Assembly (NCBI GenBank): GCA_963555705.1
Contig: OY743170.1
Span: 33,121,362-33,185,361, forward strand
DNA: 64,000 bases
Source of the DNA: Ligustrum vulgare
Taxonomy: Eukaryota; Streptophyta; Magnoliopsida; Lamiales; Oleaceae
Reading direction: 5' to 3'
Under the pieces are notes generated by a model, which was not told the DNA's origin, searched no databases, and saw only the letters and a list, made by a program, of their open reading frames with translations. Below are positions 47,132 through 57,899 of this stretch, piece by piece. Every line of letters begins with the position of its first letter. Position 1 is the stretch's first letter. Made by a program: the position numbers and the translations under genes.

Positions 47132-47785
47132 TCATAAAGTTAAGTTTACATTAACCGGACTCCATTTTCGCTTGATTCCCCTTCCTTGCGACCAATCTAT
47201 CTTAACCCCTGCTGGATCTTGTATTGAGATATATGACTGCAGCTTATCCAGTAGTTCATCAATAGTAGGAGCAGAAATAAGGAGCCTTCTGGAAAATGGA
47301 GAGATGAATCCCTGTTCCACAGCATAATCAAGAAAGGTTAACAAACCATCAAAGAAATTGTTAACATTCAGAAGCCCAATAGGCTTAGTATGGAGATCTA
47401 GTTGAGCCCACGAGGTAATGTTAAAGATTTCTTCTAAGGTACCAAAACCTCCGGGCAGGGCTATAAAGGCATCAGAACCATATAGCATACAAGTTATGCG
47501 TTCATGGATGGATAAGGTTTGAACTTCATGCCCTCGTGTTTTGCCTGCAACATCTACCAAAGGGACAGGTATGACACCGATTACTTTTGATTTCTCTGCA
47601 AGAGCAGATTGGGAAACACAACCCATTAGACCACTGCTACCACCCCCATACACAAGAGTGATACCTTTTTCCCCCAATTTCTTTCCAAGATCTACGGCCG
47701 CTTCTAGATAACTGAAGCCTTTCCCCACTTTTGATCCACAAAATACACAAATAGTTTTGATCTGTCGAAGTTTTGGTGCTTCCAT
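47132..47785 (-). CDS. LOG-like: LOG-like cytokinin riboside 5'-monophosphate phosphoribohydrolase (intronless)
   Basis: An intact 217-codon ORF starting at ATG 47,785 (MEAPKLRQIKTICVFCGS). LOG enzymes release active cytokinin bases from their nucleotide monophosphates. Visible signatures are CVFCGS (13-18), YGGGSSGLMG (46-55), the catalytic Arg in HERIT (96) and the PGGFGTLEE motif (111-119), then SWAQLDLHTKPIGLLNV and FISPFSRRLLISAPT. Length matches plant LOGs. The Lys that usually follows the catalytic Arg (HxRK) is Ile here. The C-terminus ends NVNLTL. Plant LOG genes normally have several introns; this copy has none. It lies antisense inside retrotransposon E2, with its own TATA-like box about 78 bp upstream. 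Expression and activity are inferred. Confidence 0.9.
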   Translation of the reverse strand: MEAPKLRQIKTICVFCGSKVGKGFSYLEAAVDLGKKLGEKGITLVYGGGSSGLMGCVSQSALAEKSKVIGVIPVPLVDVAGKTRGHEVQTLSIHERITCMLYGSDAFIALPGGFGTLEEIFNITSWAQLDLHTKPIGLLNVNNFFDGLLTFLDYAVEQGFISPFSRRLLISAPTIDELLDKLQSYISIQDPAGVKIDWSQGRGIKRKWSPVNVNLTL

Positions 47786-48080
47786 CTTTGATAGTATAGA
47801 AGAGAAAACTTACGAAGAAGATGTGATTTTGGGATGCCTGAACTATGAAATATGTTTGGCTATTTAAAGCCGGAAAAATTTACTGTTTTTGATTGATTAT
47901 GAAAAAGTAAAGATTTACTTTTGACAAAATCGGCCAACTCTTGACTGTTTTACCAAAGATATCACCTTTCGGTGATTTATTTCCAGCTTTATCAAAACTC
48001 GAGAAAGGAAAATATATTTTATTTCCAAAACGCGTGAAAGAAAACAGCAAAATATTTTAAATGTGTATCAAGAGATTTAC
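47786..48080 (-). promoter_or_regulatory. Putative promoter of the LOG-like ORF
   Basis: On the minus strand a TATA-like box in GGCTTTAAATAGCC (47,858-47,871) lies about 78 bp before the ATG. About 100 bp further upstream is a perfect 6 bp stem with a GAAA loop (ATCACC-GAAA-GGTGAT, 47,961-47,976). A processed retrogene would not bring its promoter, so this may come from another source. Function is inferred. Confidence 0.4.
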
Positions 48081-48081
48081 C

Positions 48082-48622
48082 TTATATCATTGTTGAACTG
48101 CCAGAAGCCTCATTTTGTAAAACAGACTGGCAAACAGGATCTTTTGCTATTATATTTTGGAGACTATAACGATTTTTGTCCTCGTTAAACTGAGCGTATA
48201 AGAAGAGAAGTTCACGTTGCACATAACCACTTGGGTGCGTCTCAAGAGTCAGTCGAATATCATCCAAAGACTCCTACTGTTTTGCAACGAGTATCACAGT
48301 TCCAACGAGCACATTTGTAGCAACCATTCAGCCTTTTTGCTCTTCGTTTCTTTGCGAAAGTGCTTTTGCCTAAACCAGGCATGTGCTTTGGAAATGTCAT
48401 AGGTAATTCACCAGATAGTCGAACCTTTGCTTCGATCAACCAGCGAACATCTTCTGAAACACCATGAGCCATCAGCAACCTCAATCTTTCGAGTCTTATT
48501 CGATAAATTTTCCTCAGATCATTCATTGGAAGACTGGAATAATACTTGCGAATGTTTGTAAGAATGATATCCATGTTTTTGATGGATCTAACCTCTTCCC
48601 AGCATGAACTATTTAAAAGCAT
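48082..48622 (-). pseudogene. Small basic cysteine-rich ORF of unknown family, probably frameshifted
   Basis: ATG 48,622 opens a 120-codon frame (MLLNSSCWEEVRSIKN...) ending at 48,260. Its N-terminal two thirds look helical (LRKIYRIRLERLRLLMAHG). A basic stretch, GKSTFAKKRRAKRLNG, leads into a Cys cluster, CYKCARWNCDTRC (C-X2-C-X4-C-X3-C), which could bind a metal. Just after it the frame ends, while a protein-like frame (HPSGYVQRELLFLYAQF) continues one base over to 48,082, suggesting a one-base indel. The open frame also runs upstream of 48,622 through FYSALSCWNQYHADFLRSL. I do not recognise a plant family. A basic RRA stretch before a Cys cluster resembles the layout of small nucleic-acid-binding proteins of carlavirus-type plant RNA viruses, but this is only an architectural likeness. 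Confidence 0.5.
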
Positions 48623-48679
48623 TAAGGATCGGAGGAAATCCGCGTGATATTGATTCCAGCAAGAAAGCGCGGAATAGAA

Positions 48680-49505
48680 TAATGGAAAAGAGGGAACAAG
48701 AGTTATGCGCCGTTTACTTTCTTGATAAAAGGAAGATTTGATGATGACGGGATTTGAGATATGGAATATTTTCTTGGATTTTGGGTACTGATATTTTGAT
48801 ATAATAATCAAGGTATAGAAATAATACGGGGATACGTGAAAGTGAAATAAGGACTGTATTGAATCAGGATTAATAAGTTTGTGCAAGTGAAAGGAATACC
48901 TTACGGGAAATGTTATGATATTTGAGTTAAGAATTTTAATTATTTGGGAGATATTTGTTTATTGAATTTTGCAGAAATTTTGGGTTACAAATATTGGAAA
49001 GATAAACTGATGATTATGTTAATATGTGAATAACATGTTTGGGTATATTACATAGAAAATATTCAGGTAATCGTTTTAATTATTTTGGGATATTTGGTGA
49101 TAAGAAGAAACGACAAATTATTATGGTATGATATGTTAGTAAAGATTTATTGAAATTTTAGAGATATTAATACGAATATTTGAGGTTACATGATACGATG
49201 ATAAGTGACAGGTTACATGAGTACTACAAGATATGATGAAATATCACATACGATTGGGAATTTTCATTTTGAGTCAGAAGAATTTATGAGTAGACATATG
49301 TCTATTATTGATAGAAAAGTTCATGTCTTAAGAAAACAAATTGATGCATTTAGTCAAAGTCCAGTGGGTTAAATATGGTTGGGTTAAATATGGTAGCGAT
49401 GATGCTACATAAGAAGAAGAAGAAGAGATTCTGATTAAGTGTTCAGAAATCATAAGATCAAGTAAGTTTAATTTCGAGGACGAAATTATTTTAAGGGGGT
49501 AAGTT
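48680..49505 (+). mobile_element. E2 internal region, right part and polypurine tract
   Basis: Similarity to E1 resumes at about 48,680 (GGAACAAGAGTTATGCGC, compare 32,060) and continues to the end, with some deletions. It ends with TTTCGAGGACGAAATTATTTT and the purine tract AAGGGGGTAAGTT before the 3' LTR. Non-coding. Confidence 0.8.
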
Positions 49506-51692
49506 TGTAGCGACCAAGAATTTTTACGCGATTAATAATTATTTTAATAGAAAATCGTGTCGCTACTATTTCACACATTTTTATTAAGTTAACGCCACGA
49601 CGTATTCGTATAGCCAAGTCAAGAAATAATCGAGATCGTTCCATTTTAAATTAAATTCCGAATTTCTAAAAATATCTCCATTCTCTTGATTTAAAGTATA
49701 TTAAGTCCAAGTACTTAATTCAATGTTATCCCAATATTTATTTATACAAAAATTATTTTTATTATTGAAATTAAGAAAATATATGCAAGCATGAGAGGTT
49801 CCATTATATATAATAATTATGAGAATCTTAATTTAATAAATATGGAAAAGTATATGAATGAATTATATACTCCATTATATGTAATCATGAAGAGCATAAT
49901 ATTTGTATAAATATGGAAAAGTATATGAATGAATTATATACTCCATTATATGTAATCATGAAGAGCATAATATTTGTATAAATATGGAAAAGTATATGAA
50001 TGAATTATAGACTCCATTATATGTAATCATGAAGAGCATAATATTTGTATAAATATGGAAAAGTATATGAATGGTTGATAAGATTCCATTATATGTAATC
50101 ATGAAGAGCATAATATTTGTATAAATATGGAAAAGTATATGAATGGTTGATAAGACTCCATTATATGTAATCATGAAGAGCATAATATTTGTATAAATAT
50201 GGAAAAGTATATGAATGGTTGATAAGACTCCATTATATGTAATCATGAAGAGCATAATATTTGTATAAATATGGAAAAGTATATGAATGGTGCTTTACTT
50301 TAAGAAAAGGATGTGTTAAAATTAATAGAATTGAATGATTATGTTTACAATATGCCAACTTTATACATCTATTTAAACCCATCTCTTTTACACACAACTC
50401 TACACATATACACTTATTTTCAATCTCTTGACAAAATCCACAAGTAAGAGAAATTCAAGGTGGTCAAGAAAGTTTTGGTCCATTTACTACTACACTTCAT
50501 TTTAATCTTTTAAAAGGTAAGTATATCTTATGTTTTTATGAAAAGTAAGTATGTTTTTATGAAAGGTAAATACACCTTATGTTTTTATGAAAAGTAAGTA
50601 TGTTTTTATGACAAGTAAGTATATCTTATGTTTTTATGAAAAGTAAGTATGTTTTTATGAAAGGTAAATACACCTTATGTTTTTATGAAAAGTAAGTATG
50701 TTTTTATGACAAGTAAGTATATCTTATGTTTTTATGAAAAGTAAGTATGTTTTTATGAAAGGTAAATACACCTTATGTTTTATGAAAAGTAAGTATGTTT
50801 TTATGACAAGTAAGTATATCTTATGTTTTTATGAAAAGTAAGTATGTTTTTATGAAAGGTAAATACACCTTATGTTTTTATGAAAAGTAAGTATGTTTTT
50901 ATGACAAGTAAGTATATCTTATGTTTTTATGAAAAGTAAGTATGTTTTTATGAAAGGTAAATACACCTTATGTTTTTATGAAAAGTAAGTATGTTTTTAT
51001 GACAAGTAAGTATATCTTATGTTTTTATGAAAAGTAAGTATGTTTTTATGAAAGGTAAATACACCTTATGTTTTTATGAAAAGTAAGTATGTTTTTATGA
51101 CAAGTAAGTATATTTTATGTTTTTATGAAAAGTAAGTATGTTTTTATGAAAGGTAAATACACCTTATGTTTTTATGAAAATGTTTGGATCATTGCTATGA
51201 AATCAATCTCACAAGATTGTTATGGGTTCCATATGATATGTTTATGATTATGCTAAGGGGACCGGAGTTTAGTAGCGCTACACATAAGAATTCTTGCCAT
51301 TTAAGTTCGGTAAAATTCTTGTGTCTCCCTATGTTTATGAGTATTTCGATCCTATCCTATGTTATGATGAAAATGATCCATATGCTTTCAAAAGAAAATT
51401 TATGCTTGGTATACTTACTGGGATTTTGTAAATCTCACTCCACGATATTTACCATTTTCAGATAATTGAAGGTTCGAGGCGGTCAACATGGAAGTGGCAA
51501 AAGTGGTTAAGATTGATGAGATAATTATGTTGAACTTTATGTAAGAAAATTATGTTCTATTTTTATTCACAAATAAAATTATGGGATTCTAATTATTCTT
51601 TTGAATAATTTTACATTACTATTTAAGTCTCGATAATATGATATGAGTCACTTTTAGTGGCACTCGAATGGTCGAGAATTCGGGTCGTCACA
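49506..51692 (+). repeat. E2 3' LTR
   Basis: It starts TGTAGCGACC and ends GGGTCGTCACA. It differs from the 5' LTR by one extra 70 bp repeat unit (six units, about 49,848-50,290) and a handful of substitutions (for example TTTTGGTCC against TTTTGTTCC), so E2 is a recent insertion. It is followed by GCTAC (51,693-51,697), matching 42,741-42,745. Confidence 0.9.
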
Positions 51693-51697
51693 GCTAC

Positions 51698-52316
51698 CTA
51701 GCTTGGGAAGAACAAACTCGCGCAGGAGTGATCAATGTGATTTAGGCAGACTAGCCGCATGAGGGGACTCAAAAACTCATGCAAAGGATATACTTATACA
51801 TGACTACCCCACTATAGGGACATCTTGTTCGTGGAAGATGATTGAAAGGGTACAGCAGATCCCCCATGATGATGCTTTGGTCATTATGAGAGATATCGCA
51901 AACTATGATGTAAAACGGGCCCAAGTCGATAATGGAAGAACCACAAATGTAATGTCATTTGATGTTTTCACGTCTTTGAAACTGCAGAGGGATGACATGC
52001 GGCTGACTACACCGTTACATGGATTTGGGGGTGCCGTGATATAAGTAGAGGGTTCAATCCACTTGATGGTTTGCTTGGGGTCGTATCCGACTACCACAGC
52101 GGTACAAAGGGATGACATGCGGCTGACTACACTATTACATGGATTTGGGGGTACCGTGATATAAGTATGATGGTGTGCTTGGGGTAGTATCCGGCTACCA
52201 CAGCGGTACAAATTAAGTTCTGAGTTGTTGACGTGAAAATGGCCTACAATGGAATTTTTGGTCGACCATTGATACATGCAATCAAAGGAGTAGCATCATC
52301 TATCATCAAAATATTA
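51698..52316 (+). pseudogene. Tat element protease region, right copy
   Basis: It repeats 26,371-26,860 with very few differences up to about 52,188, then continues the undisturbed Tat sequence (GTATCCGGCTACC..., AYNGIFGRPLIHAIKG). That is the uninterrupted version of the E1 insertion site. The frame has several breaks. It stops at 52,316, where the Tourist-like element begins, and resumes at 53,169 with KFPTTRGIGKV. Confidence 0.8.
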
Positions 52317-53165
52317 GCCCCTGTTCTCTTTGCTGTTTTGAGGTCGTTTTCTGTTTTTATTTTCGAAAACGCTAAAAACGCGTTCTCTTTACCATTTTTG
52401 AAAACGCATTTTGGAAAAAAAAAAAAAAAAAAATTGTACACAAAACGGAAAAAGCCCGAAACATCGTTTTGGGCGTTTTGTGTGTATTTCGAACGCGTTT
52501 TGGGATTTTTTTTTTTTTTAGAATTATCTTAACTTAGAACTAAGCTTAATATAAAGTTTTTATTTTTATTTTATTTTTTTATTATTTTTTTTAGAATTAT
52601 CCTAACTTGGAACTAAGCCTAAATAAAGAATTTTTTTTTTTTTTTTTTTTTTGAGAATTATCCTAACTTGGAACTTAGTTTAAATAAAGTTTTATTGAAT
52701 TCAATATCAACATTACAAAAAAAAAATTAAATGAGAATTCTTGTTGTTATATTTCAAAAACTGCAATGATAAATGGACTCTGGTGGTTTTGAAAGAACTT
52801 GCGTTTTCTGGATTTTAATATAAGTAGAGCTTTCTCAAGACCCGAACCTGACCAAGCTGTGTTAATATAGACTCTTAATGCTTACATTAGCGTGTTGCAT
52901 GTAACCATATTTTTAGTGTATTGTGAAAGGAAATTTGAGTTGGAGTTAGTGGTATTCTGCAAGCAAATTAATTAAAAATAGTTTAAATAGTGTTCTGCAA
53001 AATTTCAAATAGAACGTGTTTTCCAACTTTTCATTTTCAAAAACAGTTTTCAGAAATGACAAACCAAACGCTTTTTCAGCAAATTTGAAAACAAAAATGA
53101 AAACACAAAACACAAAACATTTTCGAAAATGAAAATATAAAATAAAATACAAACAGAACGCCACC
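52317..53165. mobile_element. Tourist-like (PIF/Harbinger) MITE
   Basis: 849 bp with imperfect inverted ends: GCCCCTGTTCTCTTTGCTG on the left and GGTGGCGTTCTGTTTG (reverse complement) on the right, both near CGAAAAC/CGAAAATG-type sequence. TTA flanks both sides (52,314-52,316 and 53,166-53,168), the 3 bp TWA duplication of PIF/Harbinger. Removing it rejoins the Tat reading frame (IIKIL followed by KFPTT), which confirms the borders. It contains long A and T runs and no gene. Confidence 0.8.
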
Positions 53166-53168
53166 TTA

Positions 53169-54540
53169 AGTTCCCAACCACCAGGGGCATTGGGAAAGTT
53201 GTAGAAATAAACTTGATTCACTGAGCTGTTACTTGGAAAGTATGGATATAAGATACTCAGTTATGTGATTGAAGGATCAGAACCTCCCATAACACCTTTT
53301 TTTGAAGCAACAAACCATTTAATGAATGTGGAAGTCGAGCCTAACAAAATGATTTGAATAACTAGTATGATGGTAGATGAAGAGATTAAGCAGGTCGTTG
53401 CATTAATCTAAGAGAATAAAACAGGTTTTGTATGGACAACATATGAGATCAAAGCAATACCAAGATATATTTAACAACACTACTTGAATGTATTTCCTGA
53501 ATCAAAACCTGTCAAACAGAGAAAATGACACTTTGCAAAAGAATGACCCCAGATCATTCGCAAGGAGTAGCTAAGTTCTTGAAAGCAAAGTTTATCAGGG
53601 AGGTCGAATATCGGCAATGGCTGGCCAACGTAGTATTAGTCAAAAATGTAAATGGAAAGTGAAGAATGTGCATTGATTATACTGATTTAAATCTAGCTTG
53701 TTCGAAAGATTGTTATTGTTTGCCCCCAAATAGAAGCTTTGGTAGACGCAACATCAACAATAGAGAAAATAGTTTCCATGATGCCTTTGCAGGTTATCAC
53801 CAAATATGCATGGCCAAAAATGATGAAAAAACTTCTTTTATCACAGATGAAGGGACTTTCTGTTACAGTTTGATGTCGTTTGTCTTAAAAATGTAGGAGC
53901 AACTTATCAACGCATGGCCAATAAAGTTTTCAAGAAAGAAATCGAAACTTTGATCGAAGCCTATGTAGATGACATGTTGGTACACAACGCCAAAAAGGTA
54001 GAGCACCTCGATGACTTGAGGAATATCTTTGATAAGGCCATCAATAAAAGAAACTACGATTTAATCCAGAGAAATGTGTGTTTGGGACGAGTGGAGGAAA
54101 TTTTTTGGGTTTTATGGTGTCTTAGAGAGGGATCGAAGCTAACCCTGATAAGATCAAAGCAATATTGGAAATGGAAAAACCCCGAAGCACAAATGATGTA
54201 CAACGATTAACTAGTCGAACAACAACGTTTAATCGATTCATGTTACGAGCAGCAGATCATTGCTCACCGTTTTTCAGGCCATATGCAAGGGAATCAATTC
54301 TGAATGGATGCAAGAATGCAATGATAGCTTAGAGAACCTAAAAAAAATATTGCAATTTCCACCAGTGTTGGTACAACCTCTTCCAAGATACCAACTTCAT
54401 TTGTACATGGTTGTTTTGGTACATGCATTCAATGCTATCCTAGTGAAAGATGAACATGGAGATGAAAAACCAGTGAATCATATGATGAAATTACCATAGC
54501 AGCAATATTCTCTGGCCAAACAATTAGCCCTAGCTTTGGT
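53169..54540 (+). pseudogene. Tat element reverse transcriptase and first RNase H start
   Basis: RT motifs occur across several frames: WLANVVLVKNVNGK, RMCIDYTDLNLACSKDCY, DAFAGYHQICMAKNDEKTSF, TDEGTFCYSLMSF, then NKVFKKEIETLIEAYVDDML (YVDD at 53,962-53,973). The connection and first RNase H (LYMVVLVHAFNAILV) follow to about 54,540. Multiple stops and frame shifts make it inactive. The wording of the motifs is that of the Tat lineage. Confidence 0.85.
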
Positions 54541-55275
54541 GATGGCAACACAAAAATGACGTCTTTATTTCAAGTCACATTCAATCACAGTTATGACAAA
54601 TCAGCCTCTAAAACAAATCTTGCAATGTCCAAAGACTTTCAATTGATTAGTAAAATGGGAAGTCGAAATGAGAGAATGTGATCTCAATTATAAACCTCGG
54701 CATGCCATAAAAGCTCAAGCCCTAACTGAATTCATTACATAATTGACCCTGAAAGGTATAGAAAAGAAGTGAAATTCAGCACTGAGATACGTTGAAGGAT
54801 CGTTAAGTCAGAAAGGGGCAGGTGTTGGTGTTGGTTATGGGGCATGGTTGATAGCTCCGAATGGGTCACAATTCAAATATGCATTACTTCTGCTATTTTT
54901 TGGCGAATGATTCGGAATATGAAGCACTGATTTTTGGGCTGGAAATGACTTGTCGTATAGGCGCATCTTCTGTACTTGTGCACATCGATTCCTAACTAGT
55001 TATGGGACAAGTCTCAAGAGACTTTGAGATCAAGAGTGCTCGAATTTTTGAGTACGTTATGAAGGCAAGAGATTTGCAAATAAAGATCCAACAATGCCAA
55101 ATTGAGAAGATCCCAATGGAACCAAATATGTATGCATATCGATTGTCGAAATTTTCCAATTGGGAATTGTTAACCACGAGTGTGAATGTACGCGAGATCT
55201 CAACACCAACTATATCTTTGATTGAAGTAATGGAGGTAGAGGATAAACATGGACGGGTTCAATCAAAGCGAATTT
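54540..55275 (+). pseudogene. Tat element RNase H end and second (archaeal-type) RNase H
   Basis: The first RNase H ends near 54,740 (YKPRHAIKAQALTEFI). A second RNase H-like block begins at about 54,790 (EGSLSQKGAGVGVGYGAWLI, SEYEALIFGLEMTCRIGASSV in shifted frames, then MGQVSRDFEIKSARIFEYV). Two RNase H domains in tandem are a hallmark of Tat elements. Stops and frame shifts are frequent. Confidence 0.75.
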
Positions 55276-56400
55276 AATTTATGGACGGACCTCAGCAGAT
55301 AGAAAAGAAGAAAGAAAATTACAGTTACAAGAAACAAATTTTTGCTTGATCGAAGGAAAGTTATACAAAAAGGGGATTTCCATGCCTTATTTGAACTGTG
55401 TCACAGAGTTAGAAGGCCAAAAGATATTGGAAGAAATTCACTCTATGGCGTGTAGAAACCATTTGGGAGGAAACATGCTGGGCTTTAAGACCTTGACACA
55501 AGGTTACTTTTGGCCTACTTTTAAGAAAGATGCACGAGAACTAGTAAAACGTTGTGAGATTTGTCAAAAGCATGTGAATTGATTCATGTTCCTATGGATT
55601 CACAACAAGTGATACGACTATTCTATTAATGGGGGCTCGACATGACAAAGAACTTCCTACTTGTAGCAGTTGATTACTTTACAAAGTGGGTCGAGGTGGA
55701 GGCTCTTGCCATCATATCATCGAAGAATGCCCAAGCCTTTTTATGGAGACATTATTTGTCTTTTGGGAATTTCTCAAGTAATCATCTCAGATAATGGTAG
55801 ACAATTTGACAGTATAGAGTTCGGAATTTTTTTGTGCAAGATGTCATATTGACCTACGACTTTATCTAGTCTCACATCCTTAAACTAATGGCCAAGTGGA
55901 GGTCACCAATCGAAGTATAATGTGGGATTTAAAAACGAGGTTGGATGGGAAAGGTAATGAATTGGCAGAGGAGCTGCCCATTATTTTATAGGCTTTTAAC
56001 ATGACAACAACTACGTAAATGACCCCATTCAAAATTTGCTTGGATTGGAAGCAGTGGTACCCCATGAGATCGTGGTTGCATCACCTAGAATAACTATTGA
56101 TCCTACCGAGTTTGCATATCACAAGTTTGAGCTTGATACGATCAACGAGGAGCGAGATAAAGCAGAGAAAAGGATGATGTAGATTAAAAGGAGATTGCAG
56201 CATGCTCATGAAAGAAATTTGAAGCCTAGAAATTTCAACATAGACGATCTTGTGCTACAATCGACTATGGAAGTTGCGCACCATCCGAAAAAATTAGGAG
56301 CAAAGTGGGAAGGACCATTTCAAGTGGACGAAGTAATGGGCAATGACGTATGCTCTAAGAAGTATGGAAGGCACTAAATTACCGCGATCCTAAAATGTAG
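55276..56400 (+). pseudogene. Tat element integrase
   Basis: The zinc domain is clear in 55,346-55,582 (EEIHSMACRNHLGG for His; RCEICQKH for Cys; GYFWPTFKKDA between them). Core remnants follow: TKWVEVEALA-like sequence at 55,685, ISQVIISDNGRQFDS (second Asp) and TNGQVEVTNRSI-like sequence with the Glu near 55,890. The C-terminal part (DLVLQSTMEVAHHPKKLGAKWEGPFQVDEV) has the GPY/F-type ending. Broken by stops. Confidence 0.85.
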
Positions 56401-56529
56401 ACCATTTGAAGATGTTTTATCAGTAAAGAAGAAGAACCATGATAGAAGAATTTATCTCCTTTATTCATTTGATAGCAAATGTATTTGTCCTTTCTGATCA
56501 TTCAATGAAAGAATTGCAGTTTTTAAAAG

Positions 56530-56960
56530 GATCATTAATGTCCTAACAATAAAAGGCTTCGTCACAAGCGAAGCAATAAAAGACCCCGTTACAAGCGAAT
56601 CAATTAAAAACATTGTCACGAGTGAAGTTTCGATCACTAACAAACGATCTAACAAGACTTTGTCATGTGCAAAGAAATAAAAGACTTCGATCCCTAACAA
56701 AAGATCTAACAAGAATTTGTCTTGTGCGAATTAGTAACAAGACTTTTTCATTTGTGAAGCAATGAAAAATTCATCAAGAGCGAAGTTTCGATTGCTAACA
56801 AATGATCTATCAAGACTTCGTCGTATGTGAAGCCATAATAGACTTCGTTGTGAACGAAGTAGTACAAAACTTCGTCATGAGTGAAGCTTCGATTACAACA
56901 AAATGATCATCTAGAACTTTGTCATGAATAGAACTTTAGTTGACAATAAATGTTCGAATA
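56530..56960. repeat. Degenerate minisatellite of CTTCGTCA...GCGAAG hairpin units
   Basis: About ten imperfect units of 30-60 bp, each carrying ACTTCGTCA(C/T)(A/G)AG(C/T)GAAG, where CTTCG.CAC and GTG.GAAG arms can pair, plus TTCGAT(T/C)(A/G)CTAACAAA(C/T)GATCT. It lies between integrase and the expected 3' LTR of the Tat element, a place where Tat elements often hold tandem repeats. Confidence 0.75.
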
Positions 56961-57169
56961 TAATTGGGCATTCCCACAAGCAAAATATCGATTAGTGAAA
57001 GTTGCATTTACATGGAGAATTGCTTGTGTAAATAGTTGATCTAATAATTAAGCACATGAAAGGAAATACTAGATCGTTCATTTCATTAGAATGAAAACAG
57101 TAATGGGCAATAGCTGAGGAGTGCTACCTCCCATAAAAAAAAAGTTTACAAAAAATCTAGAAATAAGAG

Positions 57170-57870
57170 TTAATGATCTCCATTCAAAGCCCCACCGTCG
57201 TGTTCATCTTCACCTTCATCTTCTAAGACTTCGACCTGGGTGAAGCCCTCGAACTCGTCTAGGTTGATTTTAGGGTGATCATATTCAAGCCAACACTTCA
57301 CCATTTGTAGCCGTGGATTTTACTCCAAACATGCCAACATCTTCTTCAAAACTTGACCACATTACGTTCATGGTTAGCCTTCCTTTGATCAGTCTCTTCT
57401 CGAAATGTGGAGAGAGCAGCATCCTTCTCTGCCAACGACCTATTTAGCTTTGCCACATCTTTCTCTAACCCAGAGTTTGCATTTACGACCTCTGTATAAC
57501 ATTTTTAGGTTTTCTCAAGAGATTGAAGAAGGGCACTCTCCATGGTCAAAACCTAACATTGAAAAAGAAGATACAAGTCACGATTAGAGAGTCCCGAATA
57601 TTGAAAAGTGAAAAAGGGGCTTCGTAGAACGAACTTGTCTTATCTTGATAAAAAAATGAATGGTGAATTTAGATGCTGCTTTCTTCTTTAAATCTTCTAC
57701 CTAGTTCGGATCAAGCACAAGTCTCTTGCTAGTCAGCAAGAGAAGGAGCGGCTGGAGTAGTAGCTAGGGTTGGTGGACTGTTAGAGGAATATGGTCACAA
57801 AGATCGATTAACTTAATGATTTCGATCATCAGCCTTCCTCTTCGTGCCCTTGCCTATACCGGACATGGCT
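57170..57870 (-). pseudogene. Antisense ORF remnant downstream of Tat integrase
   Basis: On the minus strand an ATG near 57,866 starts MSGIGKGTKRKADDRNH and then stops. Further on, a coiled-coil-like segment (GLEKDVAKLNRSLAEKDAAL, then STFREETDQRKANHERN) lies at about 57,370-57,480 and an acidic end (FTQVEVLEDEGEDEHDGG) near 57,185-57,235. The order fits a single decayed protein with a basic N-terminus, coiled coil and acidic tail. Tat-group elements are known to carry antisense ORFs here. The function is unknown. Confidence 0.5.
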
Positions 57871-57899
57871 TTTAGCTCTGCTTTGACCCTGTTAAAGTG

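Noticed and set aside
48255..48285. Programmed +1 frameshift (GTC TTT GGA TGA) in the cysteine-rich ORF
   Set aside because: A shift could join the two frames, but a one-base indel in unconstrained cargo is simpler. No comparison copies are available.
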